Below the pieces are notes generated by a model. It had not been told where the DNA came from and did no database searches. It saw nothing but the letters and a program-made list of their open reading frames with translations. From positions 1 through 12,132 of the forward strand of contig DAOUTP010000034.1 of the NCBI GenBank assembly GCA_030626645.1: DNA of 12,132 bases, read 5' to 3'. This document shows, one piece after another, positions 5,734 through 12,132 of this stretch (positions are counted from its first letter, which is position 1; each line of letters starts with the position of its first letter). This DNA is from Candidatus Cloacimonadota bacterium. GTDB taxonomy: Bacteria > Cloacimonadota > Cloacimonadia > Cloacimonadales > TCS61. A program made the translations under genes and the position numbers.

Positions 5734-7971
5734 ATGAAAAAGAAAATGATTTATTTGTTCTTTGTTTTTACAATTTGTATCAGTAGTTTATTTTCAGATG
5801 AAGTACGGGGATTAACAAACACAATTCCTGCTGAAAAAAAAATGGAAGTTATTGGTAAAGCAAAGGAGTATTATCCGTCATCAGTTCAAACTGAGAAACC
5901 CTTTATAATAACAGATCGAGAAAATTGGACTCTTGTAGATTCGATCAATTTTGATTCGTTTATTCAACCTGGAAACTATGCGGGTATTTCATTTGATAAT
6001 ACTACAAATGAGATTGAATTCTGTTCTAATTTCTATGATTTATTATACCCTGAAGCAATTGCTGCACTGGATAAAGCTCCCCAATGGTTAAGACCTGCTT
6101 TGGAAAATATCTTCCTGCAGCTTGAACCGGATATTCAACTTGATTGGGCAGAAGTTATAAACAACGCAACTGATCCCTATATAGATGAGATCGCATATTC
6201 TATTGCGCACACTTCTGCAGAATATCTTTCATCACCTTATTGCTATCCTGAAATATTTACCGAGAATGCACTTTATTTATACATTGCTGATATAACATTG
6301 AATTATGTAGAAATTGTAGATTACGGAAATTCTACAACTGATGATAATTATTATTCTACAACATTATATTGGAAAATCGATGAAAACGGTAACCAAATTC
6401 AAGTTGAAGTTCCAAGAGATATTTATTATATGTATCTTGTCCATCCAAAAATAACTGATGAAATACCTGCTTTCATTGATCCTGATATTATTGAAAGTAA
6501 TACAACTCATAACAATAATATCGTTTCTCCAGATGAAGGTGTCTTCTGGCGAAATTTTCTTTTTAATTATTGTGATGCAGGTTATCCATTATTAAGAGAT
6601 GAACTACTAAATAGTTCTGTTGTCTGGGATATTACAGGTAACACACCTGATGATGCCATTCATACAATAACACAATGGATAAATGACTCAATGTCATTTA
6701 CTTCCAATGCAGAACGACCTCATCAACCTGTTCGAATATATAGAAAACATATTGGAAGATGTGGTGAATATGCCGATCTTACAGCTGCAACTTGCAGGGC
6801 TGCCCTAATTCCTTGCACAAGTATTTTAGCCATTTCCGAGGACCATACTTGGAACGAATTCTGGGATGAAGAATGGATACATTGGGAACCGGTAAATGGT
6901 TTTGGTTATATTAATAATCCTCTTGTCTATGAAAATGGATGGGGGAAGGTCTTTGGATCTGTATTCGAGATTAAAAGTAATGGATATCTTACACCTGTTA
7001 CTGCCACCTATTCAGATTCAATTGCGACTATTATTATTTATGCTTTAGATGTTAATGGCAATCCGATCGATGGTGCGAAAATCACGCTTAAAGTACCAGG
7101 TTTGGATAACTGGGGTTATACAGATAAAGAAGGAAAATGTACTTTCATTGTTGGAGAAGGAAGAACGTATTATGCCAGGATGGATTCAGAAATTGGTAAT
7201 GATCCTATCATTGTGTACCAGATTTATGAAGTGGCAGCCAATGCAATGCATGGGCAAACCTACACATATTACATGACTGCTGCAGGAACTATGCCGGAAG
7301 TTCTACATAACTCTATTGCTGTACCGGAAGATGATATTGATGATTTTAAACTGGTGATGGATTTCACAGTTCCCGAACAGGTAATAACAGGTTCAATAAT
7401 CATGGATGATCTGGATTATACAGAGTTCTACAATAATATCGATGAGGGAATTATTAATTTCTTTATAACTGACGAGGTTAATTATAACTATTATACAAAC
7501 AGTCAAATGTTCGACACTTTCAATGAGTATATTGGAATATCTGAAGGTGAAATTGAATTTGATATTCCTGCTGATGAAATGTGGTATACTTTTTTTGATA
7601 ACGGTTATAACCTGAATAATCATCAATATATTCAAGGCAGTGCACTTCTTTATGAATATGATGAAAATTCTGTTGATAACAATATTATTTCCAATTCAAC
7701 AGAATTACTTGATAACTATCCTAATCCTTTTAACCCAACAACAATCATCAGCTATGATCTGAAAAATGACTCAAAGGTGAAATTGGAAATATTCAATATT
7801 AAAGGGCAGAAGGTAGTAACACTCGAAGATAATGAGAAAACTGCCGGTCATCATAATATAGTTTGGAATGGAAAAGATTCTGAAAACAGTTCAGTTTCCA
7901 GCGGGATTTATTTCTACAAACTAGTAAATGAGAAATATTCTTCTGTAAAGAAAATGATCTTGATGAAGTAA
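5734..7971 (+). CDS. Secreted transglutaminase-like protein with type IX-like C-terminal sorting domain
   Basis: A 745-aa exported protein of unknown substrate. A signal peptide (MKKKMIYLFF..., cleavage probably near residue 21-23) leads a region of about 280 residues that I do not recognise. A transglutaminase-like papain-fold domain spans about 300-400, with Cys343 in GRCGEY, His371 in EDHTWNEFW and, where Asp is usual, Glu385 in HWEPVNG. An Ig/carboxypeptidase-regulatory-like domain follows at about 428-485 (YALDVNGNPIDGAKITL, then YTDKEGKCTF). The tail has NYPNPFNPTT (661-670) and a FlgD-like/type A sorting domain ending SSGIYFYKL...KKMILMK. Such proteins are usually surface-attached or released proteases or amidases; the actual reaction is unknown. 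GAGGAG ends only 2 nt before the ATG, so Met5 (5746) is a possible alternative start. It appears co-transcribed with purM. Confidence 0.85.
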   Translation: MKKKMIYLFFVFTICISSLFSDEVRGLTNTIPAEKKMEVIGKAKEYYPSSVQTEKPFIITDRENWTLVDSINFDSFIQPGNYAGISFDNTTNEIEFCSNFYDLLYPEAIAALDKAPQWLRPALENIFLQLEPDIQLDWAEVINNATDPYIDEIAYSIAHTSAEYLSSPYCYPEIFTENALYLYIADITLNYVEIVDYGNSTTDDNYYSTTLYWKIDENGNQIQVEVPRDIYYMYLVHPKITDEIPAFIDPDIIESNTTHNNNIVSPDEGVFWRNFLFNYCDAGYPLLRDELLNSSVVWDITGNTPDDAIHTITQWINDSMSFTSNAERPHQPVRIYRKHIGRCGEYADLTAATCRAALIPCTSILAISEDHTWNEFWDEEWIHWEPVNGFGYINNPLVYENGWGKVFGSVFEIKSNGYLTPVTATYSDSIATIIIYALDVNGNPIDGAKITLKVPGLDNWGYTDKEGKCTFIVGEGRTYYARMDSEIGNDPIIVYQIYEVAANAMHGQTYTYYMTAAGTMPEVLHNSIAVPEDDIDDFKLVMDFTVPEQVITGSIIMDDLDYTEFYNNIDEGIINFFITDEVNYNYYTNSQMFDTFNEYIGISEGEIEFDIPADEMWYTFFDNGYNLNNHQYIQGSALLYEYDENSVDNNIISNSTELLDNYPNPFNPTTIISYDLKNDSKVKLEIFNIKGQKVVTLEDNEKTAGHHNIVWNGKDSENSSVSSGIYFYKLVNEKYSSVKKMILMK

Positions 7972-7983
7972 AAAATTAGATCT

Positions 7984-8041
7984 TGTTACGAAGTTTGTCT
8001 TCGTAACACAAAACTAATGACATACCCAAGACGAACTTGGG
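7984..8041. repeat. Composite palindromic repeat: ACGAAG hairpin then CCCAAG hairpin
   Basis: Two hairpins lie in the 103-nt gap before purL. TGTTACGAAG (7984-7993) pairs perfectly with CTTCGTAACA (7999-8008) around a 5-nt loop, and CCCAAG (8025-8030) pairs with CTTGGG (8036-8041). The same two hairpins occur in the same order before purQ. The first lies 12 nt after the stop of the secreted-protein gene, but no T-run follows. Confidence 0.75.
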
Positions 8042-8065
8042 AATGAGGTTAGAGATTAGAATTTT

Positions 8066-8071
8066 GGAGAG
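8066..8071 (+). promoter_or_regulatory. Ribosome binding site selecting a TTG start for purL
   Basis: GGAGAG sits 5 nt (counted from GGAG) before the TTG at 8075 and no in-frame ATG lies nearby. The N-terminal residues that follow (KNQIQIILKDR...) look like the first strand of a PurS-like domain, so the TTG is the likely start. The weaker initiation codon could limit PurL output relative to the ATG-started neighbours. Confidence 0.7.
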
Positions 8072-8074
8072 AAT

Positions 8075-11053
8075 TTGAAAAATCAGATTCAGATAATTTT
8101 AAAAGATCGTATTAATGATGTTGAGGGAGAAAAGATTCAGAAAGTAGCCCAAAGCTTTTTGGATATCAATACGGGAAATGTAAAAACCGGAAAAGTCTTC
8201 AATGTTATGTATGATCTAAATGAAGATCAGGTGTCCAGATTTGCCAATTTGGGCTTGAAAGATGAGATCATTCACGATGTCTATATCAATTCATTCTATC
8301 AAGACCCATTCTATAAATCATTTGTTCTGGTGTCGAAGTTGCCTGGTGTTACAGATGATGAAGGTATTTCAGCTCAAAAGACTTTGATGGATATTCTTGA
8401 TCTTGATCTCGATACAAACACACAACATATTTACACTGACGATATCTATCTCATCGAAGAGGAACTTAATGAATATACACTAAAGACATTGGCTGAAGAA
8501 CTGCTTGGGAATAAACTTATTCAACATTTTGAATATGGCAAATTTACAGGAAAGATCGAATATGTTCCTGAGGTTCAGATCGTTTCAGAAGATAAGCAAC
8601 GAACTATAGATCTTAATGTGGATGATAATGCACTACAAAAGATATCAAAAGATATGCTTTTATCATTAAATCTAGAAGAGATGAAAGCAATTAGAACATA
8701 TTATTCTCAAGATATAACAAGAACAATACGAAAGCAGTATGATCTTCCTGATATGCCTACGGATTGCGAAATGGAAGTATTGGCTCAAACCTGGAGTGAA
8801 CATTGCAAACATAAAGAATTCTCAGCGAGTATTAATTATAAAAATCTGGAAACAGGTGAAGAAGAAACTATCGATTCTCTCTTTAAAACTTATATTCGTA
8901 GATCAACAGAGATAATTCGCAAAAGATTGAAAAAAGCCGGGAATAATTGGCTGCTTAAGATATTTACGGATAATGCAGGTGTAGTGAAGATCAACGATAA
9001 ATCGGTTTTTGTATGGAAGGTAGAAACTCATAATTCACCTTCAGCTATTGACCCATACGGTGGAGCTATAACAGGGATTTTGGGTAATAATCGTGATCCC
9101 TTGGGAACAGGTATCGGTGGTGGAAAGCTGCTTTTCAATACTAATGTTCTATGTTTCGGAACTCCAAATTATGATAAAAAATTACTACCCGGTCAACTGC
9201 ATCCAAAGCGTATATTTGAAGGTGTGAGACATGGTATCGAAGATGGTGGAAATAAATCAGGTGTTCCAACTGTGAACGGCTCGATCATTTTTGATGATCG
9301 TTTCAGCGGCAAGCCGCTGGTCTATTGCGGAACTGGTGGTGTGATGCCATATCAATTTGCAGGCGTGAATTCCTGGCTTAAACCCATTGATGATGGAGAT
9401 CTGATCATCATGGCTGGTGGTCGCGTTGGCAAGGATGGAATTCACGGCGCAACTTTTTCCTCTGCTGAAATAGATGAGCATTCTCCGCAATCAGCCGTTC
9501 AGATCGGCAGTCCGATTACCCAAAAATTATTGGGTGATTATTTGCAGGAAGCAGCTGAGCTTGGATTGATCAAATGTTCAACCGATAATGGTGCCGGAGG
9601 TTTATCATCATCTATAGGAGAACTTGCTGAGATTACCGGCGGAGCAGTTGTGAACCTGGAGAAAGTTCCATTAAAATATGCAAACCTTAAACCTTGGGAG
9701 ATTTACGTTTCCGAATCTCAGGAGCGTATGACACTTGTTGTGGAAGAGCATAATAAAAAGGCATTATTCGAACTTGCGGAAGAGAGAGAAGTAGAACTTT
9801 CACATATCGGTAAATTCACTTCAACCGGATTTATTGATGTGAGATATGATAATAAAAAAGTTACTTATCTTGATATGAACTTCCTGCATAAAGGAGTTCC
9901 TAAAAAATATATGGATGCAGAATGGAAAAAACCGGAATTAAATGAGCCGGAAATTCCTTCCAACCTTGATTACAATGAAATTTTAATAAAACTTATGAAA
10001 AGTGATAATATCTGTTCCCGTGAAGATGTGATCAGACAATACGATCATGAAGTAAAAGGAAAAACTATAATTAAACCTTTGATGGGAAAAGATGGAAAAT
10101 CTCCACAAGATGCGGCTGTTATGAGATTGAATTTTGAAAGCTTTGAAGGTATTGCAATTTCCAATGGAATTTGTCCTAAATTTGGTGATATTGATGCATA
10201 CGAGATGAGTGCCGGAGCGTTTGATGAAGCAATGCGACAAATAATTTCAGTTGGTGGGAAACTACCTGATATTAATGACGATACTAATAGATTCTGGACT
10301 GTGAACGATAATTTCTGTGTGCCTGATTCTGCTTACGATCCTGTTTCAAATCCTGATGGAAAATTGAAACTGGCAAAGCTGGTTCAAATGAATAAGGCAC
10401 TTTTCGATATGTCTACATTCTATAATATTCCCATGACATCTGGTAAGGATAGTATGAAGAATGACTTTAAATCCGGTGATATAAAGATTTCTGTTCCACC
10501 CACAATACTCTTTTCAATGGTTGCAAAAATTGATGATGTTCGTAAAACAGTAACTAGTAATTTTAAATCGGATAGAGACCTGATCTACATTTTGGGAGAA
10601 ACATACAATGAACTCGGTGCTTCTGAATTCTATAAATTGTTTGGGGAACTTGGGAAGAATGTTCCAAAAGTTAGAAGAGAGAATGCGGACAGACTCTATA
10701 AGAAAATAATGAATGCAAATGAACTTGCATTAATTGCATCGTGTCACGATCTATCTGACGGAGGATTAACAACAGCTATAACGGAATGTACATTCACAGA
10801 TAATTTTGGTGCTGATATTGAACTTGGAACTTTGTCTGATATTGGGGCTAATGCAGCACTTTTCTCTGAATCTCATTCAAGATTTATTGTTTCGATCAAT
10901 CCTAAAGATAAGGAAAGATTTGAAGAGATATTAACTGAAGATGCTTTTTATCTTGGAAAGGTTACTTCAAACAATAAATTAACAATAAATTCTAATGGGA
11001 AAAATTTGATTGATATAAGTACGAATGATCTGCAAAGTGCTTGGGATACGTGA
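8075..11053 (+). CDS. purL: Phosphoribosylformylglycinamidine synthase, PurS-like extension plus PurL
   Basis: PurL uses ATP and ammonia channelled from PurQ to convert FGAR to FGAM. At 992 aa it is longer than the roughly 740-aa small PurL and shorter than the roughly 1300-aa fused enzyme. Residues 1-170 look PurS-like, perhaps two units (about 1-85 and 85-170). A linker with LEEMKAIRTYY (200-210) follows, then the catalytic body: TWSEHCKHKEF (239-249), THNSPSAIDPYGGA (318-331), GIEDGGNKSGVPTVNG (387-402), VGKDGIHGATFSS (451-463), STDNGAGGLSSS (502-513), TSGKDSMKND (788-797) and ASCHDLSDGGL (888-898). There is no C-terminal glutaminase domain; purQ supplies it after 296 nt of repeats. The start is TTG. 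Confidence 0.95.
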   Translation: MKNQIQIILKDRINDVEGEKIQKVAQSFLDINTGNVKTGKVFNVMYDLNEDQVSRFANLGLKDEIIHDVYINSFYQDPFYKSFVLVSKLPGVTDDEGISAQKTLMDILDLDLDTNTQHIYTDDIYLIEEELNEYTLKTLAEELLGNKLIQHFEYGKFTGKIEYVPEVQIVSEDKQRTIDLNVDDNALQKISKDMLLSLNLEEMKAIRTYYSQDITRTIRKQYDLPDMPTDCEMEVLAQTWSEHCKHKEFSASINYKNLETGEEETIDSLFKTYIRRSTEIIRKRLKKAGNNWLLKIFTDNAGVVKINDKSVFVWKVETHNSPSAIDPYGGAITGILGNNRDPLGTGIGGGKLLFNTNVLCFGTPNYDKKLLPGQLHPKRIFEGVRHGIEDGGNKSGVPTVNGSIIFDDRFSGKPLVYCGTGGVMPYQFAGVNSWLKPIDDGDLIIMAGGRVGKDGIHGATFSSAEIDEHSPQSAVQIGSPITQKLLGDYLQEAAELGLIKCSTDNGAGGLSSSIGELAEITGGAVVNLEKVPLKYANLKPWEIYVSESQERMTLVVEEHNKKALFELAEEREVELSHIGKFTSTGFIDVRYDNKKVTYLDMNFLHKGVPKKYMDAEWKKPELNEPEIPSNLDYNEILIKLMKSDNICSREDVIRQYDHEVKGKTIIKPLMGKDGKSPQDAAVMRLNFESFEGIAISNGICPKFGDIDAYEMSAGAFDEAMRQIISVGGKLPDINDDTNRFWTVNDNFCVPDSAYDPVSNPDGKLKLAKLVQMNKALFDMSTFYNIPMTSGKDSMKNDFKSGDIKISVPPTILFSMVAKIDDVRKTVTSNFKSDRDLIYILGETYNELGASEFYKLFGELGKNVPKVRRENADRLYKKIMNANELALIASCHDLSDGGLTTAITECTFTDNFGADIELGTLSDIGANAALFSESHSRFIVSINPKDKERFEEILTEDAFYLGKVTSNNKLTINSNGKNLIDISTNDLQSAWDT

Positions 11054-11060
11054 TTGATGT

Positions 11061-11100
11061 AACTCACCCCCGACCCCTCTCTTTACAAAATAGAGGGGAG
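11061..11100. repeat. Gene-less relative of the DUF559 cassette right end
   Basis: AACTCACCCCCGAC (11061-11074) matches the start of the right cassette end (2908-2922) with one substitution and a 1-nt gap. It is followed by CCCCTCT (11074-11080) pairing with AGAGGGG (11092-11098) around an 11-nt loop. The small inner hairpin of the cassette end is missing and no DUF559 coding sequence is nearby. It begins 8 nt after the purL stop. Confidence 0.55.
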
Positions 11101-11169
11101 TTTAAGAAGTGCAGGTTCAGAACATGGAGTGAAAATGAGTATAATTTATGGATATTTTATTGAGTTGTT

Positions 11170-11211
11170 GTCATCCTGAGTGTCCGGCAACTGCCGGATG
11201 CATCGAAGGAT
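11170..11211. repeat. TCATCCTGAG...TCGAAGGAT palindromic element
   Basis: GTCATCCTGAG at the left and TCGAAGGAT at the right bracket a strong hairpin, TCCGGC (11183-11188) with GCCGGA (11193-11198) around AACT. The outer ATCCT (11173-11177) and AGGAT (11207-11211) can also pair. From general knowledge, elements starting TCATCCTGAG and ending TCGAAGGAT recur in spacers of many environmental bacterial genomes; only one copy is in this window. Confidence 0.55.
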
Positions 11212-11226
11212 AATTTTAGATTATCG

Positions 11227-11247
11227 TTACGAAGTTGTACTTCGTAA
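11227..11247. repeat. ACGAAGT hairpin, copy 2
   Basis: TTACGAAGT (11227-11235) pairs perfectly with ACTTCGTAA (11239-11247) around TGT. Its arms match the hairpin at 7984-8008 over TTACGAAG/CTTCGTAA, with a different loop. Confidence 0.7.
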
Positions 11248-11258
11248 TGTTATTGGTA

Positions 11259-11275
11259 GCGAAGTTAAACTTCGC
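11259..11275. repeat. GCGAAGT hairpin
   Basis: GCGAAGT (11259-11265) pairs with ACTTCGC (11269-11275) around TAA. It differs from the preceding hairpin mainly at the outer end of the arms, where both arms have changed together. Confidence 0.65.
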
Positions 11276-11283
11276 AGAAATTG

Positions 11284-11308
11284 TGTTCCCAAGTTCAACT
11301 TGGGAACA
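11284..11308. repeat. CCCAAGT hairpin, copy 2
   Basis: TGTTCCCAAGT (11284-11294) pairs perfectly with ACTTGGGAACA (11298-11308) around TCA, 11 base pairs. It is a more complete version of the hairpin at 8025-8041 and ends 41 nt before the purQ ATG, with no T-run. Confidence 0.7.
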
Positions 11309-11349
11309 AGTATACACAATCAAGAGTGATTGTGGTACAAAAGGATAAT

Positions 11350-12132
11350 ATGAAAAAAGTAAAAGCATTAGTAATTACCGGATATGGAATTAACTGCGAG
11401 GAAGAGCTTGCCGCCGCATATAAACTTGCAGGAGCAGAATCCAAAATTGTTCATTTGAATGATATTTTTTTGGAAAAGGAATCTATCCATGAATATGATA
11501 TTCTAAATTTTCCGGGTGGTTTTTCTTTTGGTGATGATTTGGGTTCCGGTAAGGTATTAGCGAATAAAATGAAATATAAGAAAATGGAATCCGGCAAAAC
11601 TCTATTAGAAGAGATAAAAATATTTTTAGATTCAGGTAAATTCATTCTTGGCATTTGTAATGGATTTCAATTTTTAGTAAAAATGGGACTTTTGCCAAAT
11701 ACGAATGGTAATTTCGATCAGGAAGTTACGCTTACCATAAATAATTCAGCCAAATATGAGGATCGTTGGATTCATTTAAAAAAGAATCCGAAATGTAATA
11801 CTCCATTTTTAAAAGACATCGATATTATGCCTTGTCCTGTCCGTCATGGTGAAGGTAAATTGATAATTAAGAATGAAGAGATCAAAACAGAGATATTGCA
11901 GAAAAATATAAATGTCTTCAGTTATTGCGATGAAGAAGGTAAAATCACATCTGAATATCCTCTGAGTCCCAATGGAGCAGATCTGGATTGTGCTGCACTC
12001 ACCGATTCAACAGGGCAAGTTCTGGGTATGATGCCGCATCCGGAGGCATTTCTTAGTTTATATAATCATCCAAATTGGGGACAGTTGAAAAGACAGAATC
12101 CCAACATCTCAGAAGAAGGTGAGGGTTTGAAG
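11350..12132 (+). CDS. purQ: Phosphoribosylformylglycinamidine synthase glutaminase subunit, 3' end outside the window
   Basis: PurQ hydrolyses glutamine and passes ammonia to PurL. The frame is open from the ATG at 11350 to the window edge (261 codons). It is a class I glutamine amidotransferase: GYGINCEEE (11-19), FPGGFSFGDDLGSGK (54-68), nucleophile Cys103 in GICNGFQFL, CPVRHGEGKL (162-171), and His230/Glu232 in MMPHPEAF completing the triad. GINCEEE and PVRHGEGKL are PurQ/PurL features, separating it from CarA, GuaA or PabA. It is already longer than the roughly 230-aa stand-alone B. subtilis PurQ and resembles the glutaminase domain of fused PurL. The start has AAGGA at 11341-11345. It is separated from purL by 296 nt of repeats. 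Confidence 0.93.
   Translation, partial: MKKVKALVITGYGINCEEELAAAYKLAGAESKIVHLNDIFLEKESIHEYDILNFPGGFSFGDDLGSGKVLANKMKYKKMESGKTLLEEIKIFLDSGKFILGICNGFQFLVKMGLLPNTNGNFDQEVTLTINNSAKYEDRWIHLKKNPKCNTPFLKDIDIMPCPVRHGEGKLIIKNEEIKTEILQKNINVFSYCDEEGKITSEYPLSPNGADLDCAALTDSTGQVLGMMPHPEAFLSLYNHPNWGQLKRQNPNISEEGEGLK

Noticed and set aside
7984..8008. Intrinsic terminator after the secreted-protein gene
   Set aside because: The stem is perfect, but it is followed by an A-rich stretch, and the same hairpin recurs before purQ, so a repeat is the better reading.
11135..11179. A 14-codon ORF with a GGAG ribosome binding site between purL and purQ (MSIIYGYFIELLSS)
   Set aside because: It runs straight into the TCATCCTGAG repeat, which supplies its stop. 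It may be the remnant of a gene start cut by the repeat, but it is too short to support as a gene.

Overview
The window is an AT-rich bacterial nucleotide-biosynthesis region, with every convincing gene on the + strand: pyrF (5' cut by the window edge), pyrB, pyrI, a DUF559 endonuclease-like gene, guaB, purM, a large secreted transglutaminase-like protein, purL and purQ (3' cut by the window edge). The C-terminal FlgD-like/type A sorting domain of the secreted protein, with its NYPNPFNPTT motif, points to a lineage that uses type IX-like secretion. Candidatus Cloacimonadota fits best, with Marinimicrobia, Ignavibacteria or another FCB-group lineage possible. This is inferred from style; no rRNA marker is present.

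Pyrimidine part (1-2430): the end of a eukaryote-type OMP decarboxylase, a 433-nt spacer rich in small palindromes (with a 47-codon ORF ending at a run of eight T), then pyrB and pyrI separated by 2 nt and forming the catalytic and regulatory chains of aspartate transcarbamoylase. Purine part (3002-12132): a Tritrichomonas-type IMP dehydrogenase, AIR synthase, a PurL with an N-terminal PurS-like extension and a TTG start, and the glutaminase subunit PurQ. PurL/PurQ and PurM catalyse consecutive steps (FGAR to FGAM to AIR), and GuaB commits IMP to GMP.

Two things do not belong to nucleotide metabolism. The DUF559 gene sits in a cassette of about 457 bp bounded by imperfect inverted repeats, and a gene-less relative of its right end lies between purL and purQ. 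The secreted transglutaminase-like gene starts 12 nt after purM, in what looks like the same transcript.

The most distinctive feature is the spacers. The two tight junctions (pyrB-pyrI, purM-secreted protein) have no repeats, while every looser gap carries short palindromes or dispersed repeats. These fall into families that recur within the window: an AAGT/ACTT-core hairpin family (four or five copies after the secreted gene and before purQ), a GTGTTAAT...AATTCGTGGTTT unit just upstream of the pyrB and purM ribosome binding sites, a GGACTTG...CTCGCA unit after pyrF and after pyrI, and the CCCCTCT hairpin ends of the DUF559 cassette. I see no rRNA, tRNA, CRISPR array or complete IS element. 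I see no textbook riboswitch, although the pyrBI leader deserves a check for attenuation.
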